From Stappia taiwanensis (lineage in GTDB: Bacteria; Pseudomonadota; Alphaproteobacteria; Rhizobiales; Stappiaceae), in assembly GCF_014635285.1 (NCBI RefSeq), contig NZ_BMCR01000002.1, forward strand, positions 682,001-746,000: a stretch of 64,000 nt of DNA. Direction: 5' to 3'. Position numbers and translations under genes: made by a program. The notes beneath the pieces are model-generated. The model was not told the origin of the DNA, did not search any database, and saw only the letters and a list, made by a program, of their open reading frames with translations. Positions 43,314 through 52,032 of this stretch are shown here, piece after piece (within the stretch, counting starts at the first letter, position 1; each line of letters begins with the position of its first letter).

Positions 43314-43751
43314 TCAGTCCGGTTTATCCCAAAGCGGAGCGGACGCCACTTCGACGCAGGGCACGGAGCGGGATCGGTAGAGCCGCTGCAGGGTGCCGAT
43401 CATGTCCTGGAACGACTTGTCGAATTCCACACACGTCTTGTCCGTCGGCCGCAGATAGGTTGAGCGCCCTTTTCGCTCGCTCGTCAGAAAGCCTGCGGCC
43501 TCCAGCTCCCGCACCTTGCGGTGGACGGTGGACAGCGGCAGGTCGAGCACGCCGGCCAGCGCCGAGAGATCATAAAGCCGCCGCTGGTTTTCCCCGACGA
43601 TCACCGTGCGGATGATCAGCGCATCGAGCGGCCCGCCCCACATACCGGTCTCGATGGCATAGAACCGGTTCAGGCACTCGATTATCTGGGTTTGCACGAT
43701 GCGCCGCAGTTCCTCCTCCGCGCCTTGCGGGAACTTCTGCCGGATATTCAT
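43314..43751 (-). CDS. Small winged-helix transcriptional regulator
   Basis: 145 residues. The central HTH (LYDLSALAGVLDLPLSTVHRKVREL then EAAGFLTSERKGRSTYLRP, about residues 59-101) is of the IclR/MarR-like winged type. Three cysteines (C26, C107, C132) could allow redox or sulfur sensing, though that is speculation. It is divergent from the SQR-like flavoprotein operon, its probable target. The start at 43751 fits the compact domain; a longer frame to 43847 adds a low-complexity leader. Confidence 0.7.
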   Translation of the reverse strand: MNIRQKFPQGAEEELRRIVQTQIIECLNRFYAIETGMWGGPLDALIIRTVIVGENQRRLYDLSALAGVLDLPLSTVHRKVRELEAAGFLTSERKGRSTYLRPTDKTCVEFDKSFQDMIGTLQRLYRSRSVPCVEVASAPLWDKPD

Positions 43752-43886
43752 TGGCGCTGCCGCTGCATGTCTTTCCCCTCCCCCGCGCCTCGCGCAGACC
43801 TTGTCATTTTGCACAAGGCTACCGGCTCCTTTCCAGAATGGGAACATCCGAAGCTCGGGGCGTTATGTCGCATGCTATTGGAAACA

Positions 43887-43903
43887 TGGAGCGAACTGCT
43901 CCA
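43887..43903. promoter_or_regulatory. Inverted repeat before the SQR-like operon
   Basis: TGGAGC-GAACT-GCTCCA, 6-bp arms with a 5-base centre, lies about 85 bases before the flavoprotein start in the divergent promoter region. It is a candidate site for the adjacent winged-helix regulator. Confidence 0.35.
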
Positions 43904-43986
43904 CGGCGAATGACCTCACTGTCCCATGGCCAATGATAAAGGCACGCCAAAGGCACCGGGAACGGCGCGAGGCGGAGGAGAAAAGC

Positions 43987-45177
43987 ATGACGAAACACAT
44001 ACTTGTAGTTGGCGGCGGCATCGGCGGAACGATGACCGCGAACAGCATTGTTGCCAAGCTCTACCCGGAGATTTCCCGGGGCGAGGTCAAGGTCAGCATG
44101 TTGTCGGATTCCCCCTGGCATTACTACAAGCCGGCCTTCATGTATGTGGCCTTCGACATGTTCTTCGAGGGCGAGTTGCGGCGCAAGCAACGCACGCTGC
44201 TGCGCCCGGAGATCGATTTCAACGTCGACAAGGTGGTGGAGTTCGACTTTGCCGGCTCGCGGGTGAAGACCGCCAGCGGCAAGACCGTCGGCTATGACTA
44301 TATCGTCGTGTCGACCGGCTGCCTGCCTGCTCCCGAGCGCATTCCCGGCCTCAAGGAAGGCGGCGACTACTTCTACCAGTACGACCCGGCGCGCCAGCTT
44401 GCCGAGAAGCTGCGCAACTTCGAGAAGGGCCGGATCTTCATCACCGTGAATTTCCCGAAGACGCCGAACGTGCCGCACCAGTGCGGCATCGCGCCGATGG
44501 AAACCACGCTGATGGTCGACGAGTATCTGCGCCGCAAGGGCGTGCGCGATCAGGTGGAGATCGTCTACACCTACCCGACCGTCTCCCAGCTTCTGCGCAA
44601 CTGCCTGTTCCTCCAGCAGGAGGTCTGCGAAGTGCTGCCGCCGGTTTTCGAGAGCAAGGGCATCAAGTATCAGCGCGGCTTCACGCTGGAGTCCGTCGAT
44701 CCGGGCAAGAAGATCGCCGTGTCGGAAGAGGGCAAGGAAGAGGAATTCGACATCCTCATGTGCACCCCGCCGATCCGCGCCGTCGATGCGGTGATCGAGA
44801 GCGGCATCTCCGAAGCGCCGAACAACGAAGGCTGGCTTCCCACCGACCGGCAGACCCTGCAGCTCGAAGGCCACCCCAACGCCTACATCATGGGCGACAC
44901 GGTCGACCTGCCGATCAGCAAGGCCGGCGGTTCCTGCCACAACCAGTGCCCGGTGATCGCCAACAACATCGCCGGCGACTTGCGTCTCGGCCACACGGTC
45001 GATGCCTATGACGGCCGCGTCCAGGCGGTCGCCCAGATGGGTCTCGAGCTGGGTATGCCGCTCTGGTACGACTACGACGAGGATGTGCATCCGACCCCGC
45101 CGACCAAGGTCGGAGGACTGCTTCGCAAGGCATTCAATAGAGGAATCTACTGGTCCGTCGCTCGCGGCATCATCTGA
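43987..45177 (+). CDS. Sulfide:quinone oxidoreductase-like flavoprotein
   Basis: 396 residues of the disulfide oxidoreductase fold. FAD-binding ILVVGGGIGGTMTA (5-18), a STGC motif (C112) and HQCGIAP (C166) match the two active-site cysteine regions of SQR-type enzymes. The third SQR cysteine region is not conserved in the usual way. Instead GGSCHNQCPV (C317, C321) places a C-x3-C pair where relatives have small residues or His/Ala. Substrate may be sulfide or another sulfur compound; type assignment beyond SQR-like is uncertain. First gene of a three-gene operon. Confidence 0.82.
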   Translation: MTKHILVVGGGIGGTMTANSIVAKLYPEISRGEVKVSMLSDSPWHYYKPAFMYVAFDMFFEGELRRKQRTLLRPEIDFNVDKVVEFDFAGSRVKTASGKTVGYDYIVVSTGCLPAPERIPGLKEGGDYFYQYDPARQLAEKLRNFEKGRIFITVNFPKTPNVPHQCGIAPMETTLMVDEYLRRKGVRDQVEIVYTYPTVSQLLRNCLFLQQEVCEVLPPVFESKGIKYQRGFTLESVDPGKKIAVSEEGKEEEFDILMCTPPIRAVDAVIESGISEAPNNEGWLPTDRQTLQLEGHPNAYIMGDTVDLPISKAGGSCHNQCPVIANNIAGDLRLGHTVDAYDGRVQAVAQMGLELGMPLWYDYDEDVHPTPPTKVGGLLRKAFNRGIYWSVARGII

Positions 45178-45219
45178 TTTCGGCACGGATCACCGACAAC
45201 CTCTGGGAAGGAAACACCA

Positions 45220-45660
45220 ATGAGCACATCCACCACTGACATGCCCGAAGCCGCCGCCACCGAACCGCTGGTGGAGCGCCTCGCGCAAACTTCCACCCTG
45301 ATGGACGAAGCGACCGAAAAGGGTCTTGCGGACCTTCTGGAAAAGGTCGCGCCGCTGCTTCAGGCCGGCCGGTTCCACAACGTGATCGACCTTTTGTCGC
45401 TGGCCTCGGATGCGGTCGACATGGCCGATGACGCCATGATCCAGAAGCTGATGAAGGCCTATGAGGAAGGCATCGGCGCGGCTTGGTCGCTCAGCAATGC
45501 CGCCCGCTACGCCCAGGCGGAGGCCGCCACCCTGCCGGTGCCGACCCTGTTCGGCCTGCTGCGCGCGGCCGGCGACGAGGACGTGCGCCGCGGCCTGCAT
45601 TTCGCGCTGCGCTTCCTCGCCGTGCTCGGCAGCCGGATGAAGGACGACGGCGAAGCATGA
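45220..45660 (+). CDS. DUF1641 protein
   Basis: 146 residues, helical. The core (LLEKVAPLLQAGRFHNVIDLLSLASDAVDMADD, residues about 40-73) and the PTLFGLLRAAGDEDVRRGLHFALRF stretch are typical of DUF1641. DUF1641 genes commonly accompany SQR-like or formate-dehydrogenase-associated flavoproteins. It may be a scaffold or membrane-association partner; the biochemical role is unknown. It lies 42 bases after the flavoprotein gene and overlaps the NifU-like gene by 4 bases. Confidence 0.85.
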   Translation: MSTSTTDMPEAAATEPLVERLAQTSTLMDEATEKGLADLLEKVAPLLQAGRFHNVIDLLSLASDAVDMADDAMIQKLMKAYEEGIGAAWSLSNAARYAQAEAATLPVPTLFGLLRAAGDEDVRRGLHFALRFLAVLGSRMKDDGEA

Positions 45661-46100
45661 CCGGCGACGCGGACCTTGCCGCACTCTATCAGGACAGGGT
45701 GCGGCACTGGGCCGCCAGGGCACGCAACGATCGCCGGCTTTCGCCTGCGGACCTCACCGTCACGAAGAAAAGCCCCATCTGCGGCAGCGCCCTGACACTT
45801 GATGTCAGGGCGCAAGGCCGGACGATCCAGGAACTGGGCTACCGGGTGCGCGCCTGCACCTTGGGAATGGCCTCGGCCGCGGTGGTGGTTGCCACCGCCC
45901 CGGGGCGACCGGTGGAAGAGACCCTTGCCGCCGAACAGAGGCTGCGAGAGCTGCTGGCCGGCGAGGACACCCGCTTCCCCGCCCCCTGGGAGGCGCTTGA
46001 GATGTTCGTGGCCGCCCGCGATTTCCCGACCCGGCACGGCTCGATCCTGTTGCCGTTCGAGGCGCTGGCGGAGGCCTTCAGCGCCCCCACGCCCGCCTGA
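45657..46100 (+). CDS. NifU/IscU-like scaffold protein lacking the third ligand cysteine
   Basis: 147 residues of the NifU N-terminal/IscU fold. Ligand C42 (SPICGSAL) and C67 (RACTLGMAS) align with the first two cluster cysteines of IscU. The third position, HCSIL in IscU, reads HGSIL here (G128), so a classical three-Cys 2Fe-2S scaffold site is incomplete. ATGA overlap with DUF1641 shows tight coupling. It may carry sulfur or a cluster specifically for the flavoprotein system; this is inference. Confidence 0.8.
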   Translation: MTGDADLAALYQDRVRHWAARARNDRRLSPADLTVTKKSPICGSALTLDVRAQGRTIQELGYRVRACTLGMASAAVVVATAPGRPVEETLAAEQRLRELLAGEDTRFPAPWEALEMFVAARDFPTRHGSILLPFEALAEAFSAPTPA

Positions 46101-46109
46101 GACGCCGCC

Positions 46110-46913
46110 TCAGGCGGCCTTTTCCCGGATGCCCGCCGGATTGCCCTTCACCGCGCTGGCCCGCAGATCATGCGGATCGAGCTGGCGGATCACCGCCAGA
46201 TCCTCCGCCGTCGGCGTCGCGGTCTCATGAAGATCCGGCGCCCGCAACAGCTCGAAACCGGTGTTCGCGGCCACCTCGTCGAAACTCACGCCCGGATGCA
46301 GCGAGCGCACGCGCGGCGCGTGGTCCGGCCCGCCGAAATCCATCACGCAAAGCGGCGTGATGACCAGGCCGATCCGGATGTCCGGCCGCCGCGCGCCCTC
46401 CGGCCAGAGCCGGTCGTTGAAGCCGGCGCTGCACACCACATCCACTTCCCCCGGCACGAAGGTACGCCGGTCATGGCTCGTCACCAGCATGGAGTTACGG
46501 TGGTTGATGCTGTTGCCGGGAAAGCCGCGCACGCCGAGCATCTGTACCTTGGGCTTTTGGAAGTCGCCAAGGCAGGAAATGTTGGCCTGGGCGAAGCGGT
46601 CGATCTGCACCGGCGTCACCATTGCGTGCCGGCGGCCGGACCAGAGGCATTCAAATACTCGTCCGTAGGGAAACCAGCCGGAATGGCCGGGCCGATCCTC
46701 CGGCGCGCAGCCGAGCGGCACAGGCTCTTCCACCGCGAAGGCCTCGCCATCGCTTAAGAGCAGCCGGTCGTTCAGCCGGAGCCTGGCGAGGCCGGCAGCG
46801 ATCCGGGGCAGCGTACCGATGCCGTTCGCCATCACCTCCCCGTCCTCCGCCCAAGCCCGGGCGGCGGCGGTGATCATCAGCTCGGCGAGGGTGAAAGTCT
46901 CAGCGTGGATCAT
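46110..46913 (-). CDS. ipdB: CoA-transferase family subunit IpdB (steroid ring C hydrolysis)
   Basis: 267 residues of CoA transferase family I, beta-type. In mycobacteria and Proteobacteria IpdAB is not a transferase but opens the last steroid ring (COCHEA-CoA hydrolase). Assignment rests on pairing with the alpha-type subunit directly upstream and on the company of ipdC, ipdF and echA20 homologues. The QMLGVRGFPGNSINHRNS and VVCSAGFNDRLWPEGARRP stretches are characteristic of this subgroup. A 9-base gap follows ipdA. Confidence 0.8.
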   Translation of the reverse strand: MIHAETFTLAELMITAAARAWAEDGEVMANGIGTLPRIAAGLARLRLNDRLLLSDGEAFAVEEPVPLGCAPEDRPGHSGWFPYGRVFECLWSGRRHAMVTPVQIDRFAQANISCLGDFQKPKVQMLGVRGFPGNSINHRNSMLVTSHDRRTFVPGEVDVVCSAGFNDRLWPEGARRPDIRIGLVITPLCVMDFGGPDHAPRVRSLHPGVSFDEVAANTGFELLRAPDLHETATPTAEDLAVIRQLDPHDLRASAVKGNPAGIREKAA

Positions 46914-46922
46914 GACGGCACC

Positions 46923-47801
46923 TCACAGATTGGGGATCGACAGGTTGCGGATCGCCTCGGCGCCGCCCACCCGTTCCAGATAGCTCGGCTCGTCCGCGCC
47001 AACGTAATCCCGCATGTAGGCCTCCCATCCCCCGTCCTGGCGCGCGCCGTCGCAGTAAGCCTTCAGATGCGGCATGTCCCAGCCATAGGCGTCATGAGCG
47101 GTGGTGGGATGGGCACCGAGCGGGGCCGCCACCACCGTTTCCACCACGGAGCGGTCGAACAGGCTCTTTTGCGCCATGTGGGAATGGGTGAGGTCGAGCC
47201 GGTCGTGGACCTCCTCCGCCGACACGATCACCCGGCCGGCGGCACGGGCGATCAGATCGTCGAAATAAGGATCGCGCCCGTCGGTCTGCACATTGCCCCT
47301 CCGGTCGGCGCGGTTGACGTGGATCAGCGAAATGTCCGGCTTCAGCGCCGGCATCGCCACCAGCACATCCTCCGCATCATAGGGAGAGGTGACCAGGCGC
47401 AGCTCCGGATTGTGCGTCAGCACATCGGTGCCAAGGCCAATCCGGGTCGGTGCGAAGGGCACCCCTTCGGCCGCCGCCCTGAGGCCCAGCAGGAACATGC
47501 CCTCATCGAGTTCCATCACCTCGACCGCCCCGGCCTCCCGCGCCTTGCGGAAATAGGGTTCGAGCGGGATCCGGTCGAGGGAAACGAAGCCGTAGATCAC
47601 CTTGCGCACCTTGCCGGCGGCGCAGAGCATGCCCACCTCCGGCCCGCCATAGGCGACCAGCGTCAGATCCGTCAGATCCGAGCGCAGGATCTCCCGCACC
47701 AAGGCCATTGGCTTGCGCCGCGCGCCCCAGCCGCCGACGCCGATGACCATCCCGTCATGCAGACTGCGGACGGCCTCGCGAAGGTTTTTCTGTTTGTCCA
47801 T
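46923..47801 (-). CDS. ipdA: CoA-transferase family subunit IpdA (steroid ring C hydrolysis)
   Basis: 292 residues, alpha-type CoA transferase fold beginning KNLREAVRSLHDGMVIGVGGWGARRKPMAL, where GVGGWG is the CoA-binding glycine segment. With IpdB it forms the heterodimer that hydrolyses the carbocycle of COCHEA-CoA in steroid C/D-ring catabolism. First of a two-gene pair; the upstream gap of 120 bases to the MaoC gene may hold a promoter. Confidence 0.82.
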   Translation of the reverse strand: MDKQKNLREAVRSLHDGMVIGVGGWGARRKPMALVREILRSDLTDLTLVAYGGPEVGMLCAAGKVRKVIYGFVSLDRIPLEPYFRKAREAGAVEVMELDEGMFLLGLRAAAEGVPFAPTRIGLGTDVLTHNPELRLVTSPYDAEDVLVAMPALKPDISLIHVNRADRRGNVQTDGRDPYFDDLIARAAGRVIVSAEEVHDRLDLTHSHMAQKSLFDRSVVETVVAAPLGAHPTTAHDAYGWDMPHLKAYCDGARQDGGWEAYMRDYVGADEPSYLERVGGAEAIRNLSIPNL

Positions 47802-47923
47802 GTGATGAACCCGTAGTCGCTGTTGCCGTTCGGCAGAAAGGATTTCCGCCCACTCGCCATGAGCCTAGAGCGGCAACCGGCCGCTCTCATCGTCCGACAG
47901 GACGACACCGGGCGGCAAATTTT

Positions 47924-48385
47924 CTAAAGGAACGCATAGCGCTGGAGCGTATCGGCGACGCATGCCGGCTTGTCGCCGCCCTCGACCTCGATCACCATGC
48001 GCACCATGGTCTGGACCCCGTTCTTGCCGATCGGCTTGGCATCAACCAACTCGCCACTGGCGCGGATGCGTGCGCCCACCGGCACCGGCGCGGGAAACCG
48101 CACCCGGTCGAGGCCGTAGTTCACCCCCCAGTCGAGATTGTCCGGCAGGAACAGATCCGGCAGGAACAGGTTCGTCAGCGACAGGGACAGGAACCCATGG
48201 GCGATGGTCCGGCCGAACGGCCCCGTTGCGGCGCGCTGCGGATCCACATGCAGCCACTGGAAATCCCCGGTTGCCTGCGCGAACAGGTTGATACGCTCCT
48301 GATCGATGGTCAACCAGTCGCTGGGACCGAGCGTGCGGCCGATTGCGCCGATTGCCTCATCGGCGGAACGAAAACGGAAGGTCAT
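47924..48385 (-). CDS. MaoC-family (R)-specific enoyl-CoA hydratase
   Basis: 153 residues, single hot-dog domain. The hydratase-2 active-site segment is AQATGDFQWLHVDPQRA, with Asp and His of the D-x4-H pair, and GRTIAHGFLSLSL. It hydrates enoyl-CoA intermediates, here presumably a steroid-derived CoA ester formed after ring opening or during side-chain removal. It lies 16 bases downstream of the ipdF gene, in the same operon. Confidence 0.85.
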   Translation of the reverse strand: MTFRFRSADEAIGAIGRTLGPSDWLTIDQERINLFAQATGDFQWLHVDPQRAATGPFGRTIAHGFLSLSLTNLFLPDLFLPDNLDWGVNYGLDRVRFPAPVPVGARIRASGELVDAKPIGKNGVQTMVRMVIEVEGGDKPACVADTLQRYAFL

Positions 48386-48400
48386 GCGGGCGCTCTCCCC

Positions 48401-49231
48401 TCAGGCGTGTTGACTGGACACGGAGACCACCTCGCCCACCATGTAGGAGGCGTAGTCGCTGGCCAGGAACATGATGACATTGGCCACTTCCCAGACCTCG
48501 GCGGCCCGGCCGAAGGCCTCCCGCTGCGCCAGTTCCTTCAACACCTCTTCCGGTGCGGAGCGCTTCAGGAAGTCATGCATGGCGATGGAGGGGGAGACCG
48601 CGTTGACGCGAATGCCGTAATCCGCCGCCTCAAGCGCGCTGCACCGGGTCAACGCCATCACGCCCGCCTTGGCGGCGGCGTAATGCGCCTGCCCCTTTTG
48701 CGCCCGCCAACCGAGTACCGAGGCGTTGTTGACGATGGTGCCGCGCCGGCGGGGCATCATCGCCCGCAGCGCCGCCCGCGTCATGCGGAATGTGCCGTTC
48801 AGCGTCACGTCGAGCACCCGGTGCCACTCCTCGTCAGTCATCTCGACAATCGGCTTGACGCCGCCGAGGCCTGCGTTGTTGACCAGAACGTCAATGCCCT
48901 CCATCGCCGCCTCGGCCGCACCGACCAGCGCCTGCACCTGATCCTCATTGGTGACATCGGCGAGGTGCCCGGTCACCGGGGTCTCCGGCGCGATCTCCTT
49001 CAGCGCGGCAACGGCCTCATCGAGCCGGCGCGGATGAATGTCCGAGATCATCAGCGCCCGCGCCCCTTCCTCCACCGCGCGGCGGGCAGTGGCAAAGCCG
49101 ATCCCCTGCCCGGCGGCGGCGGTGATCAGCACCGACTGCCCTTTTAGCAGCCCATGGCCGGGCACGTAGGGCGGGCATTGAGAGGAGGGGCGTGCGGAAG
49201 ACGGGCTTGCGGAGAATGTGTCAGCGTCCAT
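48401..49231 (-). CDS. ipdF: SDR dehydrogenase IpdF
   Basis: 276 residues. It begins with the PGHGLLKGQSVLITAAAG leader that characterises mycobacterial IpdF (Rv3559c), then the nucleotide motif AAAGQGIGFATA, NNAG (about 117-120) and catalytic YAAAK. IpdF acts on the 5-hydroxy/5-oxo group of the indane intermediate in HIP-CoA breakdown. It overlaps the echA20 end by 11 bases. The long leader before the fold supports the first start; no better one is seen. Confidence 0.82.
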   Translation of the reverse strand: MDADTFSASPSSARPSSQCPPYVPGHGLLKGQSVLITAAAGQGIGFATARRAVEEGARALMISDIHPRRLDEAVAALKEIAPETPVTGHLADVTNEDQVQALVGAAEAAMEGIDVLVNNAGLGGVKPIVEMTDEEWHRVLDVTLNGTFRMTRAALRAMMPRRRGTIVNNASVLGWRAQKGQAHYAAAKAGVMALTRCSALEAADYGIRVNAVSPSIAMHDFLKRSAPEEVLKELAQREAFGRAAEVWEVANVIMFLASDYASYMVGEVVSVSSQHA

Positions 49232-50009
49232 GTCGGCTCATCCTTGCCTTGTTCGAGAAATCGGCGGTGCGGCCATCGGCGACAAAGGCATCGCGGGCCG
49301 CCTGGGAATCCGCCATCAGATAGGCCTGTGCGGTGAAGCCCTGCTCCCAGCGGTACTGCGCCTCAAGATCCGCCGCCTCCACCCCGTTGAGCGCCTCCTT
49401 GGCCAGCGCGATCATCGCCGGGCTCTTGGCGGCGATTTTCGCCGCAAGCACTCGTGCCGCACCGGCGAGCTCCGCCCGGGGCAGCACTGCCTCGATACCA
49501 CCGAAGCGGAAGGCCTCCGCCGCGCTCACCGGATCGCCGGTGAAATACATCTGCCGCACCTTTTGCAGCGGAAACAGGCGCTGAAGATGCGCGCCGCCGC
49601 CCAGCGCGCCGCGATCCACCTCCGGCACGCCGAAACTGGCGCAGTCCGAGGCGAGCACGATATCCGCCCCGCCGCAGATACCGATCCCGCCGCCGAGCAC
49701 GAAACCATGGGCGGCGGCGATCACCGGCACCCGGCCGCGATGAATGGCGCGGAAGGTATCGTAGTTGCCCCGGTTGACGTCGATGATCCGCTCCGGATGC
49801 CGCTGCAGTTCCTTGATGTCGACCCCGGCGCAGAACCCGCGCCCTTCGGCGCGGATGATCAGCACCCGAACCTCCGGATCTGCGTTCATGTCGTCCACCG
49901 CCCGCGCCAGCGCGGCCCAGCCGGCGCTGTCGAAGGCGTTGACCGGCGGTCGGTTCAGGACGATTTCGCCGATATGATCGCTGACATCGACGGAAAATGG
50001 CGCGCTCAT
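49221..50009 (-). CDS. echA20: Enoyl-CoA hydratase-family ring-D hydrolase EchA20
   Basis: 262 residues of the crotonase fold. Oxyanion-hole segments are FCAGVDIKEL and HGFVLGGGIGICGGADIVL; residues around EVDRGALGGGAHL form the active site. In M. tuberculosis EchA20 hydrolyses ring D of HIEC-CoA. The gene overlaps ipdC by 4 bases, matching its role just after IpdC. The start at 50009 gives the usual N-terminus (VSDHIGEIVLNRPPVNAFD); the longer frame overprints ipdC. Confidence 0.82.
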   Translation of the reverse strand: MSAPFSVDVSDHIGEIVLNRPPVNAFDSAGWAALARAVDDMNADPEVRVLIIRAEGRGFCAGVDIKELQRHPERIIDVNRGNYDTFRAIHRGRVPVIAAAHGFVLGGGIGICGGADIVLASDCASFGVPEVDRGALGGGAHLQRLFPLQKVRQMYFTGDPVSAAEAFRFGGIEAVLPRAELAGAARVLAAKIAAKSPAMIALAKEALNGVEAADLEAQYRWEQGFTAQAYLMADSQAARDAFVADGRTADFSNKARMSRHGR

Positions 50010-51112
50010 GCCCGTGCTCCCTGTTTCACCGTTTCGCGGTCGCTGCCCGGCAAATGCCGCAGGACGGCCAGACGCTCTTCCGCCTCCCGAACGATGCGGG
50101 CGATCAGTGCGTCGCAACTCTCCAGCTCGCCGATCAGCGCCGCCACCTGACCGGACGGCAACAGCCCGCCCCGCGTGTCGCCGCTCACCAGCCCCTGTTC
50201 CACCAGGCGCGGCAGGTTCGGGGCCATGACGGTGGCGGCAAACCCCGCCTCATCGGCCTTCAGCGCGCGCAGGGCCAGCCGCACCATGCCGGCGTAGCTC
50301 ATGCCTTGCGCCCTTCCCCAGGACAGGCTGTGCCGCAGGCTGGCAAGGAACCGCGCCGGCCCGCGCATTCCCTCCATGCGGCGCAGCTCCTCATTGTCGA
50401 TGAACCGCTGCGGCAGACCATCGACCGCCTTCGACACCCGAATGGCCGCCGGATCGCCGGTCTTCAGGTAGCGTTCCAGCGTTGCCGGATGCACCGGACT
50501 GTCGGAGGTCAAAAGGAAGCGGGTGCCCATGGCGATGCCATCCGCGCCCCAGGCAAGCGCGGCGGCCAGCCCGCGCCCGTCGTAGAACCCGCCGGCGGCC
50601 ACCACCGGCACATCGACCGCATCGAGCACCTGCGGCAGGAGAAGGGAGGTCGGCACCGATCCGGTATGCCCGCCGCCCTCACCGCCCTGAACGGTGATGA
50701 TGCTGGCGCCAAGTTCCACCGCCCGGACGGCATGTTTCACCGCCCCGACCGTCGGCATGCACTCGATCCCGGCATCGCGGAACCGGCCGATGGTCGCCGC
50801 ATCCGGGCCGCGCCCATAGCTCACCGCCCGGACCCGGTGCAAAAGGATCGCCTCGATCACCTCTTCCGCGTTGGGCTGGAACATGTGGAAGTTGACGCCG
50901 AACGGGCCATCCGTTGCCGCCTTGACCGCCGCAATGGCCGCGTCGATCCCCCCCGGCGGGATCGACGCGGCGGCAAGAAAGCCGAACCCGCCGGCGTTGG
51001 TCGTCGCCGCGACCAGCTTTGGGTCGGCCACCCAGCCCATCGCCGTCTGCACCACCGGATGCCGGCATCCGAGCGCCCGTGTCAGGGGCGTTTCAAGCCC
51101 GTTGCCTGTCAT
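50006..51112 (-). CDS. ipdC: Flavin-dependent dehydrogenase IpdC (nitronate monooxygenase fold)
   Basis: 368 residues of the 2-nitropropane dioxygenase/NMO TIM-barrel family. LTRALGCRHPVVQTAMGWVADPKLVAA is the IpdC-like N-terminus, and GGEGGGHTG and VVAAGGFYDGRGLAAAL supply the FMN phosphate-binding loops. In HIP catabolism IpdC introduces the ring double bond before hydrolysis by EchA20. ATG 51112 has GGTGGAG close upstream; a GTG two codons before is possible. Confidence 0.83.
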   Translation of the reverse strand: MTGNGLETPLTRALGCRHPVVQTAMGWVADPKLVAATTNAGGFGFLAAASIPPGGIDAAIAAVKAATDGPFGVNFHMFQPNAEEVIEAILLHRVRAVSYGRGPDAATIGRFRDAGIECMPTVGAVKHAVRAVELGASIITVQGGEGGGHTGSVPTSLLLPQVLDAVDVPVVAAGGFYDGRGLAAALAWGADGIAMGTRFLLTSDSPVHPATLERYLKTGDPAAIRVSKAVDGLPQRFIDNEELRRMEGMRGPARFLASLRHSLSWGRAQGMSYAGMVRLALRALKADEAGFAATVMAPNLPRLVEQGLVSGDTRGGLLPSGQVAALIGELESCDALIARIVREAEERLAVLRHLPGSDRETVKQGARA

Positions 51113-51178
51113 CTCCACCGCCTCATTTCCTCGTTCCCCCCAAGCGTTTTCGTCGCCGCACCTGTCCAGCCGCGACGG

Positions 51179-51937
51179 CTAGTTGAAGACCCGGCCGCCA
51201 TTCACCACCAGCGTCTGACCGGTGATGCAGCGGGCCTTGTCGCTGGCCAGGAACACGGCGGCATTGGCAATGTCCTCCGGCTCGCAGAGTTCGCCGAGCG
51301 GGATCGCATCCCGGGCCCGCTCATAGGCGGCCCGGGGGATGCGCTGCATCGCCCGGGTGTTGGTTGGACCGGGGCAGATCGCATTGACGGTCACCTTGTG
51401 CGGGCCAAGCTCCCGGGCGAGCGCACGGGTGAAGCCCAGAACGCCGGACTTGGCCGCCGCGTAATCAACCGTGCCGATGTCGCCATTGAGGGCGGAATCC
51501 GAGGAGATCGACACGATCCGCCCCTGTTTGCGCGCCCGCATTCCCGGCACCACCTGACGCGAGCAATGCAAGGTCGCGCCGAGGGAAATGCCGACAACGA
51601 AATCCAGCGTCTCGCCTTCCGCCAGATAGAACTCGGAGTATTTCTCCCGCGCCGTCTGGCCGAGATTGTTGATCAGCGTATGCACCGGCCCGAACTCCCC
51701 CTCGATCCGGGCAAAGCTGGCGGTGACATGCGCGCGGTCGAGCAGATCGCCTTCAATCGCCAGAACGCGCCCGCCCTTTGCCCGCGCCTCCTCCGCGGTC
51801 GCTGCCAGCGCCTCGCCATCCCGGTCGAGGATCGCCAGATCGGCCCCCTCCGCCGCGAAGCCAAGAACGATCGACCGGCCGATGCCATGTGCCGCGCCGG
51901 TCACCGCGACCACCTTGCCCGTGAAATCCCCCGTCAT
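51179..51937 (-). CDS. SDR-family dehydrogenase (steroid cluster)
   Basis: 252 residues, classical SDR. The cofactor motif is TGAAHGIG, with Asp at the end of beta-2 (LAILDRD) predicting NAD(H). The usual NNAG motif reads NNLG here, and the catalytic motif is YAAAK; the conserved CPGPTNT and NGG end are present. In the operon between acyl-CoA dehydrogenase and ipdC it is likely a hydroxyacyl-CoA or ring-hydroxyl dehydrogenase. Start 51937 follows AGGGAGAG. Confidence 0.82.
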   Translation of the reverse strand: MTGDFTGKVVAVTGAAHGIGRSIVLGFAAEGADLAILDRDGEALAATAEEARAKGGRVLAIEGDLLDRAHVTASFARIEGEFGPVHTLINNLGQTAREKYSEFYLAEGETLDFVVGISLGATLHCSRQVVPGMRARKQGRIVSISSDSALNGDIGTVDYAAAKSGVLGFTRALARELGPHKVTVNAICPGPTNTRAMQRIPRAAYERARDAIPLGELCEPEDIANAAVFLASDKARCITGQTLVVNGGRVFN

Positions 51938-52032
51938 CTCTCTCCCTTTCCCTTGATCACTGGTGTGGCAACGCGGGCGGGCCAGAGCGCAAGGCCCTGG
52001 CTGCCGCCGCACCGCCGCAAGATGAAAAACCG

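Noticed and set aside
46110-47801. Ordinary 3-oxoacid CoA-transferase for acetoacetate from the mevalonate pathway
   Set aside because: The sequences look like the IpdA/IpdB subgroup and sit with ipdC, ipdF, echA20 and fadA6 homologues, far from mvaAB.
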